Below are positions 56,976 through 64,000 of a stretch of 64,000 nt of DNA, piece by piece (within the stretch, counting starts at the first letter, position 1; each line of letters begins with the position of its first letter). This DNA comes from Vibrio intestinalis (lineage in GTDB: Bacteria > Pseudomonadota > Gammaproteobacteria > Enterobacterales > Vibrionaceae): NCBI RefSeq assembly GCF_025195085.2, contig NZ_JANAVY020000003.1, positions 342,850 through 406,849 of the forward strand, read 5' to 3'. Both the position numbers and the translations under genes were made by a program. Below the pieces are notes generated by a model. The model was not told the origin of the DNA and did no database searches. It saw nothing but the letters and a program-made list of their open reading frames with translations.

Positions 56976-57713
56976 CTAAGAACGCGGTAGCGTTTTGTAA
57001 TCAGGTAATTTTCGCACAGGATCGAAAACATTAAGCACTACAGCCTGCGCTTCTGGGTAGAAATCACATGGCACAAACAAGCTACGCAACCATTCACAAC
57101 GCGGATGATAAAAACTCAGCTCTGCTGCGTGCAAATCCAAACGGTCTGAGAAAGTAAAAGCCTCACCTTCTGAGTAAAACTCATCGCCAACGATTGGGTG
57201 ACCCAAAGCCTGCATGTGAACACGCAACTGATGTGAACGCCCAGTAATCGGCAACAAGCGCACAATCGTGGTTTTCTCTTCACGCTTAGCCACTTGATAC
57301 AAGGTTTTTGAAGGTTTGCCAGTCTCCAAACATACCTTTTGTTTCGGCCTGTTTGGCCAATCACAAATCAATGGCAGATCGATTTCACCTTGTTCCTGTT
57401 CAACATTTCCCCACACTCGTGCATAGTAAACCTTGTGGGTTAGACGATATTGAAACTGTTTTTTCAGTGATCTTTCTGCGTACTTGTCTTTAGCAAAAAC
57501 CATTAAACCTGAGGTCGACATGTCCAGTCGATGCACCACTTGAATATCTGGGTAATCGCTTTGTAAACGACTCCACATACTATCGAAGTGCTCTTCTAAT
57601 CGCCCTGGTACCGACAGTAGCCCTGACGGCTTATTAACCGCGAGGATCTGCGCATCCTCATAAACAATCTCAACCCATGGATCTTTCGGTGGGTTGTACT
57701 CTAGCATTGCCAT
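56976..57713 (-). CDS. rluA: Dual-specificity RNA pseudouridine synthase RluA
   Basis: A 245-residue enzyme that forms pseudouridine at 23S rRNA position 746 and tRNA position 32. The catalytic aspartate lies in VHRLDMSTSG; YNPPKDPWVEIVYED at the start and LICDWPNRPKQKVC, PITGRSHQLRVHM match E. coli RluA closely. No S4 domain is present, as expected. It follows rapA with a terminator between, as in E. coli. Confidence 0.94.
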   Translation of the reverse strand: MAMLEYNPPKDPWVEIVYEDAQILAVNKPSGLLSVPGRLEEHFDSMWSRLQSDYPDIQVVHRLDMSTSGLMVFAKDKYAERSLKKQFQYRLTHKVYYARVWGNVEQEQGEIDLPLICDWPNRPKQKVCLETGKPSKTLYQVAKREEKTTIVRLLPITGRSHQLRVHMQALGHPIVGDEFYSEGEAFTFSDRLDLHAAELSFYHPRCEWLRSLFVPCDFYPEAQAVVLNVFDPVRKLPDYKTLPRS

Positions 57714-57760
57714 TGGTTATTCCAATTTCTACCTGTCAAAAGGCAAGTTACGACATAAAA

Positions 57761-57791
57761 TTTCCGGTGGTTTTAGGCGAACCACCGGAAA
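57761..57791 (-). terminator. rapA terminator
   Basis: TTTCCGGTGGTT pairs over 12 bp with AACCACCGGAAA around a 7-nt loop, and TTTTATG follows on the minus strand. Confidence 0.87.
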
Positions 57792-57815
57792 TGGCTTAAT
57801 GATTTAGATTCTAGG

Positions 57816-60725
57816 CTAGTTATGCGAAACAACAATCAGACGCAGTGAATCTAATTGGTATTGCGCTTGAGAGATGTAACCGGTTAGCTGCTTAATCTGC
57901 TCATCGATAGCTTCGATCTCTTCATCACGGATATTTGGGTTAACCGCTTTCAACGCTTGTAGACGTTCTAGCTCAGCGTTCAAACTGGTTTGCATCTCTT
58001 GCTGAGCTTGTTCGCGAATCTTAGTCACTTTATCGCCGACCAGAGCCTCACCTGCGGTAATCAACTGGTGTACTTGCGCTTGAACGGAAGAAACCAATTT
58101 GGTTGCGATATGACGGCCTACTGGGCTTAGCTGACGGTTAAAGCTTTCAAACTCGACTTGCTCAGACAAGTCATTGCCTTTGCCATCCAACATAATGCGG
58201 ATTGGCGTAGCAGGCAGGAAGCGAGCAATACCGCTGCGTTTTGGTGCTTGTGCGTCCACTTTGTAGATCAGCTCAAGCAGCATAGTGCCAACCGGCAGAG
58301 CTTTGTTCTTCAATAAAGACATAGCAGTCACGCCCACGCCTTCGCTCATAAGCAGATCAATACCGCCTTGGATCATTGGGTGCTCCCAACTAATGAAGTT
58401 CATGTCTTCACGAGAAAGTGCGGTTTCACGATCAAAGGTAATAGTTGCTCCTTCATAAGGTAGGCCCGGGTAGCTTGGTACCATCATGTGCTCAGATGGC
58501 GTTACCACCAATGCGTTTTCACCTTTGTCATCTTGGTTAAGACCAATGGTATCAAACAGGCTCAGGGCAAACGTCACTAGGTTAGTATCACCGTCAGTCG
58601 AAGCAATGCTATCTACGATGGCTTGCGCTTTTTCACCGCCGTTTGAATGCATTTCTAGTAGACGATCACGGCCTTGCTCAAGCTGCGATTTTAGCTCTTT
58701 GTTCATCTTCGCAGATTGGTCAATGATGTCGTCTAGTTCGGTGGTATCACCTGAAGCTAGCATCTCAATTAAGCTTTCTGAATATTGATCGTAAACCGAG
58801 CGGCCAGTCGGGCACGTTTCCGCAAACGCATTCAGACCTTCGTCAAACCAACGAGCAATGATCGCTTGTGACGTACCTTCTAGGTATGGTACGTGAATAT
58901 CGATATCGCGGTTTTGACCGATACGGTCCAAGCGGCCAATACGTTGCTCAAGCAGATCTGGGTTGAATGGTAAATCAAACATCACTAGCTGATTCGCGAA
59001 CTGGAAGTTACGACCTTCTGAACCGATTTCGCTACAGATAAGCACTTGAGCACCACCCTCTTCCTGAGCGAAGTAAGCGGCTGCTTTATCACGCTCCAGA
59101 ATCGACATGCCTTCATGGAATACTGTTGCGCGAATACCTTCACGCTCACGCAGAGCTTGTTCTAGTTGCAACGCTGTGCTGGCACGTGAAGCAATCACTA
59201 GAATCTTCTCTGCACGCTTATCTTTTACTTTCTCAATCAACCAGTTTACGCGAGAGTCAAACTGCCACCAGCTTGCATCATCACCTTCAAACTCTTGGAA
59301 GATCTCTTCTGGGTAAAGGTTCTTAATCGCACGCGCTTCTGGTGTCATTTTGCCACCAATCATGCCAGCCACGCGCATAGACGTCGTGTATTGCTGCGGA
59401 ATCGCCATCGGCATAAGGTGAACATTACGTTTCGGGAAACCTTTTACCGCAGCGCGTGTATTTCTAAATAGCACGCGGCCAGTACCATGACGATCCATTA
59501 AGTTATCGATCAGCTCTTGGCGAGCTGCCGCTTTGGCTTCTTCTTCGCTATCGCTTTCGATAATGCGGAACAAAGGTTCAACATCTTGCTCTGACAGCAG
59601 TTCTGTAATTTGGTTTTTCGCTTCGTCCGCCAAAGTTTGACCTGAGAAAAGCGCACTAACTGAATCCGCAACTGGTGCGTATTGCTCCTCTTCTTTTACA
59701 AACGCTTCGTAATCGTAAAAGCGATCAGAATCTAGCAGACGTAGACGAGCAAAGTGGCTCTCACGACCTAGCTGTTCTGGGGTTGCGGTGAGCAAAAGGA
59801 CACCTGGTGTCTTTTCCGCTAAACCTTCAACCACTTGGTATTCACGGCTTGGTTTTTCTTGGCTCCACTCAAGGTGATGCGCTTCATCGACGACTAAGAG
59901 ATCCCATTCACCTTCTAGCGCTTGCTCGTAACGCTTACGGCTCTTACGTAGGAAATCTAATGAACACAATACGTATTGTTGGGTATCAAATGGGTTATCT
60001 GATTCGGCAAATGCTTCAATGCAGCGCTCTTCATCAAAAATAGAGAAATGCAGATTAAAGCGACGCATCATCTCTACTAACCATTGGTGCTGTAGAGTTT
60101 CTGGAACCACGATAAGAATGCGCTCTGCACGACCCGCTAACACTTGTTGGTGAATGATCATGCCGGCTTCAATAGTTTTACCTAGGCCAACTTCATCAGC
60201 CAGAAGTACACGTGGTGCATGACGGCGACCGACTTCATGGGCAATGTATAGCTGATGAGGAATAAGACCAGCGCGCATGCCACATAGGCCACGCATCGGG
60301 CTTTTGTGCTGCTGATATTGATTCACCAATGCACGGTAACGCAGAACAAAGTTGTCCATACGATCAATTTGACCAGCAAACAGCTTATCTTGAGGTTTAT
60401 TAAAACGAATCTGATTGCTCAGCATGATTTCACGCAGAGCAACATCCGCTTCTTCAGTGTCTTCACGTACACCAACGTAAGTAAACAGACCTTGGTCTTC
60501 AATCACTTGCTCAACTTTCAATGACCAACCTTGTTGGCTTTCTACTGTATCTCCAGCATTAAAGCTCACGCGAGTAACAGGCGTATCGTTACGCGAATAG
60601 ACTCGGTTTTCTTCAGAAGCGGCAAACATTAATGTCACAGTGCGAGCATCCAATGCTACTACAGTTCCTAAACCCAGATCGCTTTCCGTATCGCTGATCC
60701 AACGTTGGCCCAAAGCAAATGTCAT
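57816..60725 (-). CDS. rapA: RNA polymerase-associated ATPase RapA
   Basis: A 969-residue Swi2/Snf2 ATPase that binds RNA polymerase and recycles it. N-terminal Tudor-like regions (about residues 1-110) precede the helicase domains: motif [15 protein letters not shown], motif [10 protein letters not shown], then [12 protein letters not shown], and motif [13 protein letters not shown]. The C-terminal third is the RapA-specific domain. ATG at 60725 gives [20 protein letters not shown], the family start. Confidence 0.97.
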   Translation of the reverse strand: MTFALGQRWISDTESDLGLGTVVALDARTVTLMFAASEENRVYSRNDTPVTRVSFNAGDTVESQQGWSLKVEQVIEDQGLFTYVGVREDTEEADVALREIMLSNQIRFNKPQDKLFAGQIDRMDNFVLRYRALVNQYQQHKSPMRGLCGMRAGLIPHQLYIAHEVGRRHAPRVLLADEVGLGKTIEAGMIIHQQVLAGRAERILIVVPETLQHQWLVEMMRRFNLHFSIFDEERCIEAFAESDNPFDTQQYVLCSLDFLRKSRKRYEQALEGEWDLLVVDEAHHLEWSQEKPSREYQVVEGLAEKTPGVLLLTATPEQLGRESHFARLRLLDSDRFYDYEAFVKEEEQYAPVADSVSALFSGQTLADEAKNQITELLSEQDVEPLFRIIESDSEEEAKAAARQELIDNLMDRHGTGRVLFRNTRAAVKGFPKRNVHLMPMAIPQQYTTSMRVAGMIGGKMTPEARAIKNLYPEEIFQEFEGDDASWWQFDSRVNWLIEKVKDKRAEKILVIASRASTALQLEQALREREGIRATVFHEGMSILERDKAAAYFAQEEGGAQVLICSEIGSEGRNFQFANQLVMFDLPFNPDLLEQRIGRLDRIGQNRDIDIHVPYLEGTSQAIIARWFDEGLNAFAETCPTGRSVYDQYSESLIEMLASGDTTELDDIIDQSAKMNKELKSQLEQGRDRLLEMHSNGGEKAQAIVDSIASTDGDTNLVTFALSLFDTIGLNQDDKGENALVVTPSEHMMVPSYPGLPYEGATITFDRETALSREDMNFISWEHPMIQGGIDLLMSEGVGVTAMSLLKNKALPVGTMLLELIYKVDAQAPKRSGIARFLPATPIRIMLDGKGNDLSEQVEFESFNRQLSPVGRHIATKLVSSVQAQVHQLITAGEALVGDKVTKIREQAQQEMQTSLNAELERLQALKAVNPNIRDEEIEAIDEQIKQLTGYISQAQYQLDSLRLIVVSHN

Positions 60726-61160
60726 GAATCGACTACCTCATTTAATAAATTTATTATTTATCTTAGCTGTTCTTACGCCATTTCAAAGGCGGCTGACGAG
60801 GGTAATTATAGGTCAGCGATGGCGCAGAAAAAGGTCGCTAATATTACTGCAAGCTGTGACTTTGGTCACGTACAAAGCCCGCATTTCACGACAAATATTT
60901 TTACGCCTTCAGCGTGACATCAAAGTGTAAGAAAACGGTGGCACAACAAGTAGTGTGGATTGCCTATACTTACGTTAACGCATGGGGCATCGCTTTACTT
61001 AACCACTTGCGTCACCCCAGCGTTACCCTCGACTAAATAGAGGGCATAAGGTCGAACTACACGGGTTTGCAGTCTTTGACTCCCCGCTCGTTCAGCAGCG
61101 CAGTTGAAGACAGGCAAACAGATCTGTACAGCAGCACGCCGACTCAGGCAGGAGACGCTT
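60726..61160. other. rapA / PIN-PhoH divergent region with a structured leader
   Basis: In these 435 bp the rapA and PhoH promoters are expected. TATACT at 60965-60970 is a possible -10 for the plus-strand gene. After it come two potential hairpins: GGGG-N3-CGC (60984-60993) with GCG-N3-CCCC (61009-61018), and CCCTC (61026-61030) with GAGGG (61040-61044). The rest shows nothing I recognise. Confidence 0.45.
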
Positions 61161-62537
61161 ATGGGTGATACGGATAGAAAACTTTTCGTACTTGATACCA
61201 ATATCCTTCTTCACGAACCTTTCGCTATTTATTCCTTCCAAGAACACGACGTAGTCATTCCAATGACCGTATTAGAAGAACTCGATCGAATCAAAGACAG
61301 CAAACGCGATGTGGCGCGGGATGCCAGAGTGGCTATCCGCGCGTTAGAAGCGCTGTTTAAAGAATCGACTCCCGACGAGATCTCTGAAGGGATTCCAATT
61401 AACCGCGATAAACATGATACCGGTCATATCGCGATTTTGGCCGACTTCGAACTGCAAGAAACCGTAAAAGCCTTTGCCGATAAAGCCGGTGATAATCGCA
61501 TCCTAAATGCGGTGCTGTATTTACAAAACAAACGTGCACCGCGCGAAGTGATACTGGTTACCAAAGACATCAACATGCGCTTGCGAGCCAAAGGCGCCGG
61601 CGTTCGCTTTGTGGAAGATTATCGAACTGACCAACTGATCGATGATGTTCAATACCTGACCAAAGGGTTTCAACAGGTATCCGGACATTTCTGGGAGAGT
61701 GTTGACCAAGTCGAAAGTAAAAATTTGGCAGGCCGAACGTTCCATACCTTAGCTCGAGAACCTTTTGATCCCACTTATCTCAATCAATATGTGATTGATG
61801 AAGGCAGCGACTTTGTTGGTCGGGTTACAGACATTGAAGCCGATAAACTCACACTTAAAGATCTCAGCCGCGAACGTTTAATGCACCGTCGAGCTTGGGA
61901 TATCACGCCGAAAAACATCTACCAAGCGATGGCTTTAGACTCCCTCCTCGACCCTGATATTGATTTGGTAATTCTGACCGGCGCAGCGGGGAGCGGTAAA
62001 ACGCTACTGGCGCTCGCTTCCGCACTAGAACAAACCATAGAAAAAGGAATGTTCGACAAAATCATTGTTACTCGTAATACACCTGATATTGGTGAATCCA
62101 TCGGCTTCTTGCCCGGAACAGAAGAAGAGAAGATGTTGCCATGGCTTGCCGCGGTGACCGATACCTTAGAGGCGCTACATAAGAATGACCACTGCACTGA
62201 AGGCTCACTCAAATACATCTGCGATAAGGCCAATATTCAGTTCAAATCAATTAACTTCATGCGCGGACGCTCGATTCAAAATGCGTTCGTATTGCTCGAT
62301 GAGTGTCAAAACCTCACGGCCTCACAAATCAAAACCATCATCACCCGATGTGGTGAAGGCACTAAAATTGTCTGCTCTGGTAACTTGGCGCAAATCGACT
62401 CCCATTACTTAACCCCTGTCACGTCAGGATTAACCTATATGGTCGAGCGCTTTAAAGACTTTGAAGGTAGCGCCAACATACACCTAAATGGTGTAGTACG
62501 AAGCCGTCTCGCAGAGTTCGCAGAAGAAAACCTATAA
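61161..62537 (+). CDS. PIN domain-PhoH family ATPase (PhoH2)
   Basis: A 458-residue fusion of an N-terminal PIN ribonuclease domain (about residues 5-145, acidic residues in VLDTNILLHEP, VLEELDRIK and VTKDINMRLRA) and a C-terminal PhoH ATPase domain (Walker A GAAGSGKT near residue 275, Walker B VLLDECQNLT). PhoH2 proteins studied in mycobacteria are RNA helicase-ribonucleases; the Vibrio role is not known. The frame is open 19 codons upstream, but AGGAG lies 7 nt before this ATG. It ends in a strong terminator and is not part of a toxin-antitoxin pair that I can see. Confidence 0.92.
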   Translation: MGDTDRKLFVLDTNILLHEPFAIYSFQEHDVVIPMTVLEELDRIKDSKRDVARDARVAIRALEALFKESTPDEISEGIPINRDKHDTGHIAILADFELQETVKAFADKAGDNRILNAVLYLQNKRAPREVILVTKDINMRLRAKGAGVRFVEDYRTDQLIDDVQYLTKGFQQVSGHFWESVDQVESKNLAGRTFHTLAREPFDPTYLNQYVIDEGSDFVGRVTDIEADKLTLKDLSRERLMHRRAWDITPKNIYQAMALDSLLDPDIDLVILTGAAGSGKTLLALASALEQTIEKGMFDKIIVTRNTPDIGESIGFLPGTEEEKMLPWLAAVTDTLEALHKNDHCTEGSLKYICDKANIQFKSINFMRGRSIQNAFVLLDECQNLTASQIKTIITRCGEGTKIVCSGNLAQIDSHYLTPVTSGLTYMVERFKDFEGSANIHLNGVVRSRLAEFAEENL

Positions 62538-62552
62538 ACATAATTACTCACC

Positions 62553-62583
62553 AAAACCGATAAAAAAGACTTTTATCGGTTTT
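62553..62583 (+). terminator. PIN-PhoH terminator
   Basis: AAAACCGATAAAA pairs with TTTTATCGGTTTT around AAGAC, followed by further T residues. Confidence 0.92.
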
Positions 62584-62585
62584 TT

Positions 62586-62624
62586 TTAAAATAATTATTC
62601 ACAATATATACATTTTTATGTTTA
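62586..62624. promoter_or_regulatory. Tandem ARG boxes (ArgR operator) of argF
   Basis: The first box, 62586-62603, agrees with the ArgR consensus WNTGAATWWWWATTCANW at all but two defined positions. After exactly 3 bp, the usual spacing for tandem boxes, a weaker second box follows at 62607-62624. They lie 45-83 bp before the argF start codon. Confidence 0.68.
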
Positions 62625-62668
62625 ACTAAATCCTTCATTGGTCGCGACTAACAATAAGGGAATGAGGC

Positions 62669-63673
62669 ATGGCTTTTAATTTACGTAACCGCAGCTTTGT
62701 CAAACTGCTCGACTTCACTCCGCAAGAAATTCAATTCTTGTTGGATCTGTCTGCAGAATTAAAAAAGGCGAAATATTCAGGTACTGAGCAGCCAAAACTG
62801 CAAGGTAAGAACATTGCACTAATCTTTGAAAAAGCCTCAACCCGAACTCGATGTGCCTTTGAAGTAGCTGCCTTTGATCAAGGCGCTCAAGTTTCCTACA
62901 TCGGCCCTTCTGGCTCCCAGATTGGTCATAAAGAGTCAATGAAAGATACCGCGCGTGTACTAGGAAGAATGTACGACGGCATTGAATACCGAGGCTTTGG
63001 TCAAGCGATTGTAGAAGAACTGGCTGAGCATGCCGGTGTGCCTGTGTGGAATGGCCTAACCGATGAGTTTCACCCAACGCAAATCTTGGCCGATTTGCTA
63101 ACGATGCTTGAACATGGCCGAGGTAAGCAGCTACATGAAATGAAACTGGCCTACCTTGGTGATGCGCGGAATAACATGGGCAACTCTCTTATGGTTGGCG
63201 CGGCAAAAATGGGATTGGATATTCGCTTAGTGGCACCAAAAGCCTTCTGGCCAGAGCAACAACTCGTCGACACTTGCCAAGCCATTGCCAAGCAAACGGG
63301 AGCCAAAATCACCTTAACGGAGAGCGTCGAAGAAGGCGTAAAAGGTTGCGACTTCCTCTACACCGATGTTTGGGTTTCAATGGGTGAATCGCAACAAGCT
63401 TGGGAAGAGCGTGTAGCGCTAATGAAGCCGTATCAAATCAATATGGAAACCATTGCTAAAACTGGTAACCCACAGGTGAAGTTCATGCACTGTTTACCCG
63501 CTTTCCATAACGATGAAACTACATTGGGTAAAGAAGTGGCAGAAAAGTACGGTATGAAAGGGCTAGAAGTTACTGAAGAAGTGTTTGAATCTCATCATTC
63601 GATTGTGTTTGATGAAGCCGAAAACCGCATGCACACCATCAAGGCTGTGATGGTCGCCACACTCGGTAGCTAA
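62669..63673 (+). CDS. argF: Ornithine carbamoyltransferase
   Basis: A 334-residue enzyme that makes citrulline from ornithine and carbamoyl phosphate in arginine synthesis. Carbamoyl-phosphate residues STRTR ([12 protein letters not shown]) and HPTQ ([11 protein letters not shown]), and the ornithine-site HCLP (FMHCLPAFH), are conserved. AGGGAATGAGG precedes the ATG. It is probably a single-gene unit under ArgR and is followed by a leader and attenuator that suit aspartate carbamoyltransferase, its paralogue. Confidence 0.96.
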   Translation: MAFNLRNRSFVKLLDFTPQEIQFLLDLSAELKKAKYSGTEQPKLQGKNIALIFEKASTRTRCAFEVAAFDQGAQVSYIGPSGSQIGHKESMKDTARVLGRMYDGIEYRGFGQAIVEELAEHAGVPVWNGLTDEFHPTQILADLLTMLEHGRGKQLHEMKLAYLGDARNNMGNSLMVGAAKMGLDIRLVAPKAFWPEQQLVDTCQAIAKQTGAKITLTESVEEGVKGCDFLYTDVWVSMGESQQAWEERVALMKPYQINMETIAKTGNPQVKFMHCLPAFHNDETTLGKEVAEKYGMKGLEVTEEVFESHHSIVFDEAENRMHTIKAVMVATLGS

Positions 63674-63734
63674 ACTTCAAAAAGGTGACAAACAGAAGCG
63701 CGACGTAATCGCTTGCGCTCACAAAACTTCAGCG

Positions 63735-63740
63735 TATAAT
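63735..63740 (+). promoter_or_regulatory. Promoter -10 element for the leader transcript
   Basis: A perfect TATAAT. The matching -35 is poor (CGCTTG at 63712-63717 with a 17-bp spacer). It lies 30 bp before the leader peptide start. Confidence 0.72.
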
Positions 63741-63770
63741 GCTCGGCAATTTGTCTGGAGGTTGTAAAAA

Positions 63771-63863
63771 ATGCCACGTAATTCGTGTTCTACAATGCGC
63801 TTTACTTGCCGTAAGCAAACATGCTTACTGATGGCCTATTTTACAACGTTCACCGATTTTTAA
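63771..63863 (+). CDS. pyrL: Leader peptide, probably for pyrBI
   Basis: A 30-codon frame with GGAGG 9 nt ahead of the ATG. The peptide begins MPRNSCSTMRFTCRKQ and ends TTFTDF. Inside it is a perfect 7-bp pause-type hairpin and U-rich sequence, and 18 nt after its stop the attenuator stem begins. This is the plan of the E. coli pyrBI leader, where ribosomes follow a polymerase slowed by low UTP and stop the terminator from forming. The downstream gene is outside the window; position next to argF and layout support pyrB, though four Phe codons leave other attenuators conceivable. Confidence 0.72.
   Translation: MPRNSCSTMRFTCRKQTCLLMAYFTTFTDF
63811..63828 (+). other. Pause hairpin in the leader
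   Basis: GTAAGCA pairs with TGCTTAC around AACA, followed by a U-rich stretch (CTATTTTA), as in the RNA polymerase pause site of pyrBI leaders. Confidence 0.7.
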
Positions 63864-63881
63864 AGCCTCCCTTATTGGGGT

Positions 63882-63913
63882 AATGCCAGTCAGTTAAGCT
63901 GACTGGCATTTTT
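63882..63913 (+). terminator. Attenuator of the leader
   Basis: AATGCCAGTCAG pairs over 12 bp with CTGACTGGCATT around TTAAG, followed by TTT. It lies before the next gene, so it is an attenuator and not an end-of-gene terminator. Confidence 0.9.
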
Positions 63914-63995
63914 CCTATTTGTTGCGTACTTCTTGGGTTTCAACTTAACCCATCGAGGATAACTTCTATCTTCTCTTCGAGGCGGTAGGATAAAC

Positions 63996-64000
63996 ATGGA
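63996..64000 (+). CDS. Possible start of the gene controlled by the attenuator
   Basis: ATG at 63996 follows AGGA by 5 nt and is cut by the window end after five bases. Expected gene pyrB, but ATGGA does not by itself match the usual PyrB start. Confidence 0.3.

Noticed and set aside
61161..62537. PIN domain as a VapC-type toxin
   Set aside because: It is fused to a PhoH ATPase domain and no antitoxin-like small gene precedes it.

Overview
This is a stretch of the main chromosome of a marine Vibrio. The clearest marker is at 31794-32408: a TetR-type protein almost identical in its N-terminal half to the quorum-sensing master regulators LuxR, SmcR, OpaR and HapR, next to hpt and lpdA as in the genus. 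Gene content and order elsewhere (hrpB/sfsA/dksA/gluQ/pcnB/folK/panBC, pdhR-aceEF-lpdA, recJ-dsbC-xerD, ampD/nadC, lptFG/pepA/holC/valS) match gammaproteobacterial core loci. I see no prophage, insertion sequence, CRISPR array, integron, rRNA or tRNA. The species cannot be named from the sequence.

Layout. 1-2940: ferric iron ABC transporter fbpABC (minus strand) with a Fur-box-like palindrome. 3071-5218: amtB, glnK and yacL (minus), with a sigma-54 promoter and NtrC-like palindromes ahead of glnK. 5291-8992: a plus-strand glycerate module (CdaR regulator, GntP permease, glycerate kinase) lying between yacL and acnB, which are neighbours in E. coli. 9064-19211: acnB, a patatin/beta-barrel protein, mrcB and hrpB (minus). 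19240-25232: sfsA, dksA, gluQ, pcnB, folK, panB, panC (plus). 25309-28085: lpxL-type acyltransferase and the yadGH ABC exporter (minus). 28229-30815: a SulP transporter divergent from beta-carbonic anhydrase. 30894-32408: hpt and luxR, divergent around a dense regulatory region.

32527-39630: the pyruvate dehydrogenase operon, read pdhR, aceE, aceF, lpdA on the minus strand, with PdhR operators upstream of pdhR. 40019-43500: xerD, dsbC, recJ. 43658-46061: fldB, ampD, nadC and a 47-residue lipoprotein. 46117-48291: lptF and lptG, exporting LPS. 48483-53605: pepA, holC and valS, with an ERIC repeat fused to the valS ribosome binding site. 53692-55845: an M48 protease and a DUF898 (YjgN-type) membrane gene broken by a one-base frameshift. 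55974-60725: D-2-hydroxyacid dehydrogenase, rluA, rapA. 61161-63673: PIN-PhoH protein and argF, then a leader peptide and attenuator of the pyrBI type at the window end.

Most genes are ordinary core genes. The observations that deserve attention are in the control regions: a 29-bp interrupted hairpin ending 7 nt before the lpxL start codon, the ERIC element that supplies the valS Shine-Dalgarno sequence, a palindrome that looks like both a terminator and an NtrC site, a seven-codon mini-ORF overlapping the acnB start, the luxR leader, and the frameshifted yjgN homologue. I did not find a clearly new multi-gene system.
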